Assembly (NCBI RefSeq): GCF_009865135.1
Contig: NZ_WWGH01000002.1
Coordinates: 1,550,001 to 1,614,000 of the forward strand
DNA: 64,000 bases
Direction of reading: 5' to 3'
From: Streptomyces sp. SID8374
Lineage (GTDB): Bacteria > Actinomycetota > Actinomycetes > Streptomycetales > Streptomycetaceae
Positions 54,497-62,282 of this stretch are shown piece by piece. How positions within the stretch are numbered: position 1 is the stretch's first letter; each line of letters begins with the position of its first letter. A program made the position numbers and the translations under genes. The notes beneath the pieces were generated by a model. It was not told the origin of the DNA and made no database searches. It was given only the letters and a program-made list of their open reading frames with translations.

Positions 54497-55365
54497 CCCT
54501 CCACCTCGGCTACGGCACCAACGGGCTCACCGACCTCCGCCTCGACGACGCCCTCGGGCTCCTCGCCGACCTCGGCTACGAGGGCGTCGGCCTGACCCTC
54601 GACCACATGCACCTGGACCCCCTCGCCCCCGACCTCGCCGAACGCACCCGCGAGGTCCGGCGCAGGCTCTCCTCCCTCGGGCTCCGGGTCACCGTGGAGA
54701 CCGGCGCCCGCTATGTCCTGGACCCGCGCCGCAAGCACGGCCCCTCCCTTCTCGACCCGGACCCCGACGCCCGGGCCGCGCGCACCGCGCTGCTCGTCCG
54801 TGCCGTGGACGTGGCCGCCGAACTCGGCGCGCACGCCGTCCACTGCTTCAGCGGCATCACCTCGCCCGGCACCGCGCCGGACACCGCCTGGAAGCGCCTG
54901 ACCGAGGCGATCACCCCCGTACTCGAAGCCGCCGACCGATCGGGCGTCCCCCTCGCCATCGAACCCGAGCCCGGTCACCTCCTCGCCACCCTCGCCGACT
55001 TCCACCACCTCCGCTCCCTTCTCGGCGACCCGACCCCCCTCGGGCTCACCCTCGACATCGGCCACTGCCAGTGCCTGGAAGAGGCGTCCCCCGTGCAGTG
55101 CGTCCAGGACTCCGCCCCCTGGCTCCGGCACGTCCAGATCGAGGACATGCGGCGCGGTGTCCACGAGCACCTTCCGTTCGGCGACGGCGAGATCGACTTC
55201 CCGCCCGTGCTCGCCGCCCTCGCCGCCGCCGACTACCAGGGCCTCACCGTCGTCGAACTGCCCCGCCACTCCCACGCGGGCCCCGAACTCGCCCGCACCT
55301 CCATCGGCTTCCTGCGCGACGCCATGCAGCAGGCCACGAAGAAGAAGGGGGGCGCACCGTGCTGA
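54493..55365 (+). CDS. TIM-barrel sugar phosphate isomerase/epimerase in the ebo-type cluster
   Basis: 290 residues, start overlapping the eboC stop (ATGA). It is of the AP_endonuc_2 type: 'YGTNGLTDLRLDDALGLLAD' at the start, metal-ligand segments 'LAIEPEPGHLL', 'LGLTLDIGHCQC' and 'HVQIEDMRRGVHEH', and a closing 'VVELPRHSH'. The E-D-H-E ligand set of divalent-metal isomerases appears intact. It is a second TIM-barrel enzyme in addition to EboE, so the cluster probably handles a sugar-like intermediate. It is followed by eboA with a 7-base overlap. Confidence 0.85.
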   Translation: MTLHLGYGTNGLTDLRLDDALGLLADLGYEGVGLTLDHMHLDPLAPDLAERTREVRRRLSSLGLRVTVETGARYVLDPRRKHGPSLLDPDPDARAARTALLVRAVDVAAELGAHAVHCFSGITSPGTAPDTAWKRLTEAITPVLEAADRSGVPLAIEPEPGHLLATLADFHHLRSLLGDPTPLGLTLDIGHCQCLEEASPVQCVQDSAPWLRHVQIEDMRRGVHEHLPFGDGEIDFPPVLAALAAADYQGLTVVELPRHSHAGPELARTSIGFLRDAMQQATKKKGGAPC

Positions 55366-56012
55366 AGTCCCGCAAGGAACTCGACGCCGAACTCGACGCG
55401 GCCGCCCGCGCCTGGCTCGGTGAAGCCCTGGCCGAGGCCGCCCAGGACGCCGCCGCCCGCGAGATGCCACACGCCGGTGCCGCTGAGGCCGCCCCGTACG
55501 CCTCCCCGCCCTGGGAGCTCCGCTACGCCGCCGCCGGCCGCCACTGCGGACCGGCCCACGCCGACTCCGTACGCTCCCTCCTGCTCATCGAGGCGCGCGC
55601 CCCGCTGCCCTCCGTCACCCGGCTCTACGAACAGGGCACCGCCGCCGAACGCCGCGCCGTCCTCCTCACCCTGGACCGCCTCGACCTCGGCGCCACGGCC
55701 CTCCCGCTCGTCGAGGACGCCCTGCGCACCAACGACACCCGGCTGGTGGCCGCCGCCGTCGGCCCGTACGCCGCGGCCCACCTCGATCCGCACGCCTGGC
55801 GCCACGCCGTACTGAAGTGCCTGTTCACCGGGGTGCCGCTGGACGCCGTCGCCCGGCTCGGCGAGAGGGCCCGAGGGGACGCCGAACTCGCGCGCATGCT
55901 GCGCGACTTCGCCGCCGAGCGGACCGCCGCCGGCCGTGACGTCCCGGCCGACCTGCACACCGCTCTCGGTCTCGCCCTCACCACCCCTGCCGCCCCCACG
56001 GAGGAGTCCTGA
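55359..56012 (+). CDS. eboA: EboA-domain protein
   Basis: 217 residues from GTG 55359, inside the end of the previous gene, with AAGGGGGG 6 bases upstream. It is mostly alpha-helical and Ala-rich. 'WELRYAAAGRHCG', 'LTLDRLDLGATALPLVEDALRTND' (split over two helices) and 'HAVLKCLFTGVPL' match the EboA pattern of helical repeats ending in a conserved K-C/M-x-F segment. EboA has no known biochemical function; genetics in cyanobacteria ties the cluster to export of a pigment precursor to the periplasm. It is coupled to eboB by a TGATG overlap. Confidence 0.8.
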   Translation: MLKSRKELDAELDAAARAWLGEALAEAAQDAAAREMPHAGAAEAAPYASPPWELRYAAAGRHCGPAHADSVRSLLLIEARAPLPSVTRLYEQGTAAERRAVLLTLDRLDLGATALPLVEDALRTNDTRLVAAAVGPYAAAHLDPHAWRHAVLKCLFTGVPLDAVARLGERARGDAELARMLRDFAAERTAAGRDVPADLHTALGLALTTPAAPTEES

Positions 56013-56860
56013 TGCGCATCTTCGACCCCCACATCCATATGACGTCCAGGACCACGGACGACTATCAGGCGATGTACGACGCGGGCGTCCGCGCCCTCGT
56101 CGAACCCTCCTTCTGGCTCGGCCAGCCCCGCACCTCGCCCGCCAGCTTCTTCGACTACTTCGACGCCCTCCTCGGCTGGGAGCCCTTCCGCGCCTCCCAG
56201 TACGGCATCGCGCACCACTGCACGCTCGCCCTCAACCCCAAGGAGGCGAACGACCCCCGCTGCACCCCCGTCCTGGACGCCCTGCCGCGCTACCTCGTCA
56301 AGGACTCCGTCGTCGCCGTCGGCGAGATCGGCTACGACTCCATGACCCCGGCCGAGGACCACGCCCTCGCCGCCCAGCTCCAGCTCGCCGCCGACCACGG
56401 GCTCCCCGCCCTCGTCCACACCCCGCACCGCGACAAGCTCGCCGGTCTCCACCGCACCATCGACGTCATTCGCGAATCGCACCTCCCCCCGGAGCACGTC
56501 CTCCTCGACCACCTCAACGAGACCACCGTAAAGGCCGCCACTGACAGCGGCTGCTGGGCCGGGTTCTCCATCTACCCGGACACCAAGATGGACGAGGACC
56601 GCATGGTCACCATCCTCAAGAACCACGGCACCGAGAAGATCCTCGTCAACTCCGCCGCCGACTGGGGCAAGAGCGACCCGCTCAAGACCCGCAAGGTCGC
56701 CGACGCGATGCTGAAGGCCGGATTCACCGAGGACGACGTCGACCAGGTCCTGTGGCGCAACCCCGTCGCCTTCTACGGCCAGAGCGGCCGCCTCCAACTG
56801 GACACCCCCGCCCCCGACACGCTCCACGAGGGCAACTCCATCCTGCGCGGCGGGGAGTGA
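56012..56860 (+). CDS. eboB: TatD-family metal-dependent hydrolase EboB
   Basis: 282 residues. The metal-binding H-x-H is in 'IFDPHIHMTSR' (H7 and H9); further ligands lie in 'VVAVGEIGYDS', 'LVHTPHRDK' and 'ILVNSAADWGKSD'. It is an amidohydrolase-fold enzyme of the TatD group, probably acting on a phosphoester, amide or ring of the pathway intermediate. The ATG overlaps the eboA stop (TGATG), a sign of tightly balanced expression. eboE follows 4 bases later. Confidence 0.86.
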   Translation: MRIFDPHIHMTSRTTDDYQAMYDAGVRALVEPSFWLGQPRTSPASFFDYFDALLGWEPFRASQYGIAHHCTLALNPKEANDPRCTPVLDALPRYLVKDSVVAVGEIGYDSMTPAEDHALAAQLQLAADHGLPALVHTPHRDKLAGLHRTIDVIRESHLPPEHVLLDHLNETTVKAATDSGCWAGFSIYPDTKMDEDRMVTILKNHGTEKILVNSAADWGKSDPLKTRKVADAMLKAGFTEDDVDQVLWRNPVAFYGQSGRLQLDTPAPDTLHEGNSILRGGE

Positions 56861-56864
56861 GGCC

Positions 56865-58040
56865 ATGCGCTTCCGCCACCCGGACGGAACCGTCGTCCAC
56901 CTCGCGTACTGCACCAACGTCCACCCCGCCGAGACCCTGGACGGCGTCCGCGCCCAGCTCCGCGACCACTGCGAACCCGTACGCCGCCGCCTCGGCCGGG
57001 ACCGGCTCGGCATCGGCCTCTGGCTCGCCCGGGAAGCCGCCCGCACCCTGATCAACGACCCCGCCGAACTCCGCGCGCTCCGCGCCGAACTCGACAGCCG
57101 GGGCCTCGAAGTGGTCACCCTCAACGGCTTCCCGTACGAGGGGTTCGGCGCCGACGAGGTCAAGTACCGGGTCTACCGGCCGGACTGGACCGAACCCGAC
57201 CGCCTCGCCCACACCACCGACCTCGCCCGCCTCCTGGCCGCCCTCCTCCCCGACGACGTCACCGAGGGCACCATCTCCACGCTCCCGCTGGCCTGGCGCA
57301 CCCCCTACGACGCCGACCCCGGGGCCGCCCGCACCGCGCGCGCCGCCCTCACCACGCTCGCCCAGCGCCTGGACGCCCTCGCCGAACTCACCGGCAAGTC
57401 GATCCGGATCGGCCTCGAACCGGAGCCGGGCTGCACCGTGGAGACCACCGCCGACGCCATCGCCCCGCTCACCGACGTCGGCCACGAACGCATCGGCATC
57501 TGCGTCGACACCTGCCACCTGGCGACCTCCTTCGAGGAGCCGGACACCGCACTCGACGCCCTGGCCGCAGCGGGCATCCCGGTCGTCAAGTCCCAGCTCT
57601 CCGCCGCCCTGCACGCCGAACACCCCCACCTGCCCGAGGTCCGCACCGCGCTCACCGCCTTCGCCGAACCGCGCTTCCTGCACCAGACCCGCACCCGGAC
57701 GGCAGCCGGCCTGCGCGGCACCGACGACCTGGACGAGGCCGTCACCGGCCGGGCGCTCCCGGACTCCACCCCCTGGCGCGCCCACTTCCACGTACCGCTG
57801 CACGCCCCGCCCGCGCCCCCGCTCACCTCCACGCTGCCCGTGCTCCGCACCACGCTGGCCCGGCTCGTCGGGGGACCGGTGCCGCTGACCCGGCACCTGG
57901 AGGTGGAGACGTACACCTGGCAGGCCCTGCCCACCGAACTGCGGCCCCGCACCCGTACCCAACTCGCCGACGGCATCGCCGCCGAACTGACCCTCGCCCG
58001 CGACCTCCTGGTCGACCTCGGCCTCAAGGAGCTGCCATGA
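56865..58040 (+). CDS. eboE: Metabolite traffic protein EboE (TIM-barrel)
   Basis: 391 residues. The opening 'VHLAYCTNVHPAETLDG' is diagnostic of EboE, an AP_endonuc_2/xylose-isomerase-like barrel. Metal-ligand segments are 'RIGLEPEPGCTVE', 'GICVDTCHLATSFEEP' and 'LEVETYTW'. A C-terminal extension (about residues 280-340) with 'HFHVPLHAPP' is specific to this family. The reaction is unknown; in cyanobacteria its cluster is required for a metabolite to reach the periplasm. It overlaps eboF by 4 bases. Confidence 0.87.
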   Translation: MRFRHPDGTVVHLAYCTNVHPAETLDGVRAQLRDHCEPVRRRLGRDRLGIGLWLAREAARTLINDPAELRALRAELDSRGLEVVTLNGFPYEGFGADEVKYRVYRPDWTEPDRLAHTTDLARLLAALLPDDVTEGTISTLPLAWRTPYDADPGAARTARAALTTLAQRLDALAELTGKSIRIGLEPEPGCTVETTADAIAPLTDVGHERIGICVDTCHLATSFEEPDTALDALAAAGIPVVKSQLSAALHAEHPHLPEVRTALTAFAEPRFLHQTRTRTAAGLRGTDDLDEAVTGRALPDSTPWRAHFHVPLHAPPAPPLTSTLPVLRTTLARLVGGPVPLTRHLEVETYTWQALPTELRPRTRTQLADGIAAELTLARDLLVDLGLKELP

Positions 58041-59458
58041 GCAACGACGCCCCCGGAACGACCACGGGCACGGCAGACCGCAAGGGCCCCACCCCCCTCC
58101 TCGTCCTCGACGTCGTAGGCCTCACCCCGCAACTCCTCTCCCACATGCCGAACCTCACGGCGCTCGGGAAGCAGGGCGCGCGAGCCCCCCTCTCCACCGT
58201 GCTGCCCGCCGTCACCTGCGCCGCCCAGTCCACCTTCCTCACCGGCACGATGCCCGCCGAACACGGCATCGTCGCCAACGGCTGGTACTTCCGAGAGCTC
58301 GGCGACGTCCTGCTCTGGCGCCAGCACAACGGGCTCGTCGAGGGCGACAAGCTCTGGGACGCGGCCCGCCGCGCCCACCCCGGCTACACCGTCGCCAACA
58401 TCTGCTGGTGGTACGCGATGGGCGCCGACACCGACTGGACCGTCACCCCGCGCCCCGTCTACTACGCCGACGGCCGCAAGGAACCCGACTGCTACACCCG
58501 GCCCCCCGCCCTGCACGACGAACTGACCGGGAAACTCGGCACGTTCCCCCTCTTCCACTTCTGGGGCCCCGGCGCCGACCTGGTCTCCTCGCAGTGGATC
58601 ATCGACGCCACCCGCCACATCATCACCACCCGCACCCCCGATCTCGCGCTCTGCTATCTGCCGCACCTGGACTACGACCTCCAGCGGTACGGCCCCGACG
58701 ACCCCCGCTCTCACCGGGCCGCCGCCGACCTCGACCGGGCCATCGCCCCGCTGCTGGACGACGCCCGCGCCGAAGGCCGTACGGTCGTCGCGCTCTCCGA
58801 GTACGGCATCACCCGCGTCAGCCGTCCCGTCGACATCAACCGGGCGCTGCGCCGGGCGGGGCTGCTGGAGGTGCACACGCAGGACGGCATGGAGTACCTC
58901 GACCCGATGGCCTCCCGTGCCTTCGCCGTCGCCGACCACCAGCTCGCCCACATCTACGTACGCCGCCCCGAGGACCTGGAGGCGGTCCGGGAGGCGCTCG
59001 CGGACCTGCCCGGCATCGACCAGCTCCTGGACGACGAGGGCAAGAAGGCGCACCACCTGGACCACCCCCGCTCCGGAGAGCTGGTCGCCGTGGCGGAGAA
59101 GGACGCCTGGTTCACGTACTACTACTGGCTGGACGACGCCCGCGCCCCCGACTTCGCCCAGCTCGTCGAGATCCACCGGAAGCCCGGCTACGACCCCGTC
59201 GAGCTGTTCATGGACCCCGAGGACCCCTACGTACGGCTCAAGGCCGTCTCGGCGGTCGCCCGCAAGAAGCTGGGCCTGCGCTACCGCATGGCGGTCGTCC
59301 CCCTGGACCCCTCACCTATTCGCGGCAGCCACGGCCGCCTCCCCGAGAGCGACGACGAAGGTCCGCTCATCCTCTGCTCCACCCCCCACGCGTTCACCGA
59401 CCGGGTCAGGGCCACCGAGGTGAAGTCCCTGCTCCTCCAGCTTGCCGGACTGCACTGA
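58037..59458 (+). CDS. eboF: Nucleotide pyrophosphatase/phosphodiesterase-type protein EboF
   Basis: 473 residues of the alkaline phosphatase superfamily. 'LLVLDVVGLTPQLL' provides the first metal aspartate, and 'VLPAVTCAAQSTFLTGT' the Thr nucleophile in a T-C-A-A-Q-S context. 'YLPHLDYDLQRYGPDD' and 'LSEYGI' give later ligands. The last expected 'DHG' motif is replaced by 'SEYG', so one metal site may be altered. It has no signal peptide. It probably removes a phosphate or nucleotidyl group from the cluster's product. It overlaps eboE by 4 bases. Confidence 0.82.
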   Translation: MSNDAPGTTTGTADRKGPTPLLVLDVVGLTPQLLSHMPNLTALGKQGARAPLSTVLPAVTCAAQSTFLTGTMPAEHGIVANGWYFRELGDVLLWRQHNGLVEGDKLWDAARRAHPGYTVANICWWYAMGADTDWTVTPRPVYYADGRKEPDCYTRPPALHDELTGKLGTFPLFHFWGPGADLVSSQWIIDATRHIITTRTPDLALCYLPHLDYDLQRYGPDDPRSHRAAADLDRAIAPLLDDARAEGRTVVALSEYGITRVSRPVDINRALRRAGLLEVHTQDGMEYLDPMASRAFAVADHQLAHIYVRRPEDLEAVREALADLPGIDQLLDDEGKKAHHLDHPRSGELVAVAEKDAWFTYYYWLDDARAPDFAQLVEIHRKPGYDPVELFMDPEDPYVRLKAVSAVARKKLGLRYRMAVVPLDPSPIRGSHGRLPESDDEGPLILCSTPHAFTDRVRATEVKSLLLQLAGLH

Positions 59459-59514
59459 CAACGCCCCCGGCACCGCACTGCTCACCCCACGTCACCCAAG
59501 GGAGTCACGCGAAC

Positions 59515-60591
59515 ATGAGCCGCACCTCCAAGGACACCGAACTCGCCCGCAGACTGAGCCGCCGCAACATCCTCGGTGTCGCCGCCGGAGCCACCGCCGC
59601 CACGATCATCGGCACGGCGAGCGCCCAGGCCGCCGGCCGGGACCACGCCCAGGGCCCCGGCAAGGGCCACGGACACGACCACGGCCACGGCAAGGGCAAG
59701 CCCGTCCTGCCCCCAGGCCGCCTCGGCATCCAGCTCTACAGCCTCCGCGACCAGGTCTCCACGCTCGGCTTCGGCCCCGTCTTCAGCGAGCTGGAGAAGT
59801 ACGGCTACGACGAGATCGAGTTCGCGGGCTACACCCAGGGCTCGGCCGGACCCATCACCCTCGCCCAGCTGAAGCGGCTGGCCAAGGACCACGGCCTCAA
59901 CCCGATCGGCAGCCACGTCGGCTACTACGACGACAACAACCCCGGCGCCTACACCTTCGCCCAGAACCTGGAGAAGGTCCTGGACGACGCCCAGGCCCTC
60001 GGCCTCAAGCACATCGGCACGGCCTCCGGACCGTTCCGCTACGGCTCCACGGTGGACGGCTGGAAGCGGGCGGCCGACGACTTCAACAAGTACGGGGCCG
60101 CCGCCCGCAAGCGCGGGATGAAGTTCTACCAGCACAACCACGCCGAGGAGTTCTCCTTCGCCACCGACCAGCCGAAGGTGCGCCTCTACGACGTCCTGCT
60201 CGCCGAGACCGACCCGGACCTGGTCTATCTGGAGCTGGACATCTACTGGGCGTACTGCGCCCAGTTCCGCTTCTCGAAGCGGGTGGACGGCACGAAGGCC
60301 CCCTTGGACCCGCTGAAGTACGTCCTGAAGCACCCCGACCGCTACCCCCTCTTCCACGTCAAGGACGGCGTCCGCGACGACACGACGCGCGACGGCTACC
60401 GCATGTCGGACGTGGGCGACGGGGACATCGACTACAAGACGTTCCTGTCGAAGGTGACCAAGCGAACCCACCACGGCCGGACCTACCACCACTGGCAGGC
60501 CGAGCACGACAACCCGGTGGACTCGCTCGCCTTCGCCCGGAAGTCCAGTGAGCACCTGCACTCCCTGCGCGAGGGCCGCTGCGGCGACTGA
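59515..60591 (+). CDS. Tat-exported TIM-barrel sugar isomerase/epimerase
   Basis: 358 residues from ATG 59515 (GGGAG 10 bases upstream). The twin-arginine signal 'SRRNILGVAAGATAATIIG' is followed by a His/Gly/Lys linker ('GHGHDHGHGKGK', about residues 50-61). The mature AP_endonuc_2 barrel starts 'LGIQLYSLRDQ' and has metal-ligand segments 'FYQHNHAEEF', 'LELDIYWAY', 'FHVKDGVRDD' and 'WQAEHDNP'. Tat export of a folded metalloenzyme and a His-rich linker suggest activity outside the membrane. As the last gene of the ebo-type cluster, 57 bases after eboF, it could act on the exported product. Confidence 0.88.
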   Translation: MSRTSKDTELARRLSRRNILGVAAGATAATIIGTASAQAAGRDHAQGPGKGHGHDHGHGKGKPVLPPGRLGIQLYSLRDQVSTLGFGPVFSELEKYGYDEIEFAGYTQGSAGPITLAQLKRLAKDHGLNPIGSHVGYYDDNNPGAYTFAQNLEKVLDDAQALGLKHIGTASGPFRYGSTVDGWKRAADDFNKYGAAARKRGMKFYQHNHAEEFSFATDQPKVRLYDVLLAETDPDLVYLELDIYWAYCAQFRFSKRVDGTKAPLDPLKYVLKHPDRYPLFHVKDGVRDDTTRDGYRMSDVGDGDIDYKTFLSKVTKRTHHGRTYHHWQAEHDNPVDSLAFARKSSEHLHSLREGRCGD

Positions 60592-60606
60592 CGCACACGA
60601 GGCAGC

Positions 60607-60637
60607 CCGGCCCGCCGGAACCTCTCCGGCGGGCCGG
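60607..60637. terminator. Terminator closing the ebo-type cluster
   Basis: CCGGCCCGCCGGA (60607-60619) and TCCGGCGGGCCGG (60625-60637), a perfect 13-bp stem with a 5-base loop, between two convergent genes. Confidence 0.85.
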
Positions 60638-60656
60638 ACACGGCGTCGCCGCGCGC

Positions 60657-61961
60657 CTACCCGATGCCCTGCCGGTCCGGAAGCAGCGCGAACTCCCGGT
60701 CGGCGGCCACCGGAACGGTGCGCTCCACGGTCTGGACGAGCAGCTCCCGGTGCCGTACCAACGGCTGCTTCCGCTCCTCCGGCGCGAGCAGCAGCAGATC
60801 GTCCAGCCCCGCCAGCAGCCGCCGCGACACCTGAGGGCTTCCCGCCACGCACCACCGGATCTCCTCGAAGGCGAGATCCACCAGGTCGTCCCAGGTCGGC
60901 CCCTCCTGCACCAGCCGCACCTCTCCCGACCGGTCCCGGTGGTGGACGGTCCCGAGCGGCAGACGGACCAGGGTGGCGAGGAACTGCACGATCCGGTCCA
61001 GGCACTGGACGGCGGTGGTCGGATCGTTCACGGAGGTCGACAGGGCCCGCAGCGCGATGTCCGAAAGCTGACGCAACCCGAAGGCCAGATCCTGGTGCAG
61101 GGTGCGCTCCACCCCGACGGAGACGGTGTACCGCAGCTGATGACGCGGCGGTACGGCGCCGCCGTGGACCGCGAGCACCGGCGTCCCCGGCACCACGAAG
61201 TCCCCGATCCGGGGGATCAGCCGCAGCGCCACACCCTGCCGCCGCGCGGCCCGGACCAGCCGCGCGGTGTTCACGTCCCGCAGCACCCCGGCCCGCCCCT
61301 CGTGCACCACCCGCCCGGTCTCCGGCCCCAGCCCTTCGGGTCCGCCCGGCCCGCGGGGCATCCGGCCGAGCACCCGGAACGAGTCGCGCGCGATCCTGTC
61401 GACGACCGGCCCGACCTGCATGAGCCGCAGCGTCGCGCTGACGTAGACGACGAACAGCAGCAGGCTCAGCCCGACGAGCACCAGGGTGAGCATGCTTTGC
61501 AGCAGTGGAACCGAGACCACCAGGCGCGGGTCCGCCTCGCTCTCGTACGAGGTCAGGACCAGCAGCGAGAACAGGAACGTCGCGAGGAACACCGTCAGCG
61601 TGAGCTTGCTGATCCGGCTCCGGACGAAGATCCGCACCACCCGGGGCGTGAGCTGCCCACTGGCCATCTGCACCGCGACCAGCGAGATGCTGAACACCAC
61701 ACCGATGAAGGTCATCATCGCCGAGCTGATCGTGGTGACGATCGTCTTCGCGTCCTGGGCGAAGGAGATCAGGCTCCCGAGCTCGTCGTAGGCCTCCTCC
61801 CGCTGGAGAAGCCCGACGATCTGCTCGTCGGCCTCGGAAGCGACCAGCCACAGCACGAACACACAGACGAACCCCATGGTCGGGGCGAACCAGAACGTGT
61901 CACGCAGATGCTCGCGCAGGGGAGACAGCGGACGGGGCCGGCGGTAGCCGCGATCACTCAT
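60657..61961 (-). CDS. DUF2254 membrane protein
   Basis: 434 residues from ATG 61961 ('MSDRGYRRPRP'); the open frame continues 24 codons upstream. Four hydrophobic segments lie in the first ~180 residues (about 24-42, 65-95, 118-140 and 155-178), followed by a soluble domain with the DUF2254 hallmark 'ALSTSVNDPTTAVQCLDRI'. The function is unknown; the family is widespread in bacteria as a predicted inner-membrane protein. It converges with the ebo-type cluster and is transcribed away from the tRNA gene. Confidence 0.85.
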   Translation of the reverse strand: MSDRGYRRPRPLSPLREHLRDTFWFAPTMGFVCVFVLWLVASEADEQIVGLLQREEAYDELGSLISFAQDAKTIVTTISSAMMTFIGVVFSISLVAVQMASGQLTPRVVRIFVRSRISKLTLTVFLATFLFSLLVLTSYESEADPRLVVSVPLLQSMLTLVLVGLSLLLFVVYVSATLRLMQVGPVVDRIARDSFRVLGRMPRGPGGPEGLGPETGRVVHEGRAGVLRDVNTARLVRAARRQGVALRLIPRIGDFVVPGTPVLAVHGGAVPPRHQLRYTVSVGVERTLHQDLAFGLRQLSDIALRALSTSVNDPTTAVQCLDRIVQFLATLVRLPLGTVHHRDRSGEVRLVQEGPTWDDLVDLAFEEIRWCVAGSPQVSRRLLAGLDDLLLLAPEERKQPLVRHRELLVQTVERTVPVAADREFALLPDRQGIG

Positions 61962-62071
61962 GGACGCGAAGGTAGCCCTGACCACCGGATATGCAGGTGA
62001 AAGGCGCGTCGAACCCCTGGTATTGTTTTCCATGTCGCAGCGGGGAACACACCGCGAACGACAGACACCTT

Positions 62072-62156
62072 GTCCGGGTGGCGGAATGGCAGACGCGCTA
62101 GCTTGAGGTGCTAGTGCCCTTTATCGGGCGTGGGGGTTCAAGTCCCCCCTCGGACA
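62072..62156 (+). tRNA. tRNA-Leu (anticodon GAG)
   Basis: The cloverleaf folds by eye. Acceptor GTCCGGG pairs with CTCGGAC (one G-U); anticodon stem CTAGC/GCTAG encloses loop TTGAGGT with anticodon GAG at 62105-62107. A long class II variable arm GCCC-TTTATC-GGGC and T-arm GGGGG-TTCAAGT-CCCCC follow, with discriminator A. A GAG anticodon reads CUC and CUU leucine codons. The 3' CCA is not encoded (the genome continues CCG). Confidence 0.97.
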
Positions 62157-62173
62157 CCGAGGTCGAACGACCG

Positions 62174-62220
62174 AACAGAGCCGGTCAGAGCGCGAGAATG
62201 CTGCTCTGACCGGCTCTGTT
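62174..62220 (+). terminator. Very strong terminator after tRNA-Leu
   Basis: An 18-bp perfect inverted repeat (62174-62191 with 62203-62220; begins AACAGAGCCGGTCAGAGC) with an 11-base loop, 17 bases past the tRNA. Confidence 0.9.
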
Positions 62221-62282
62221 GTCCGTGGTGAACATGGTCCGGCCCCCTGCGAACCGCAGGGGGCCGGATGTGTCCGTGCCGG

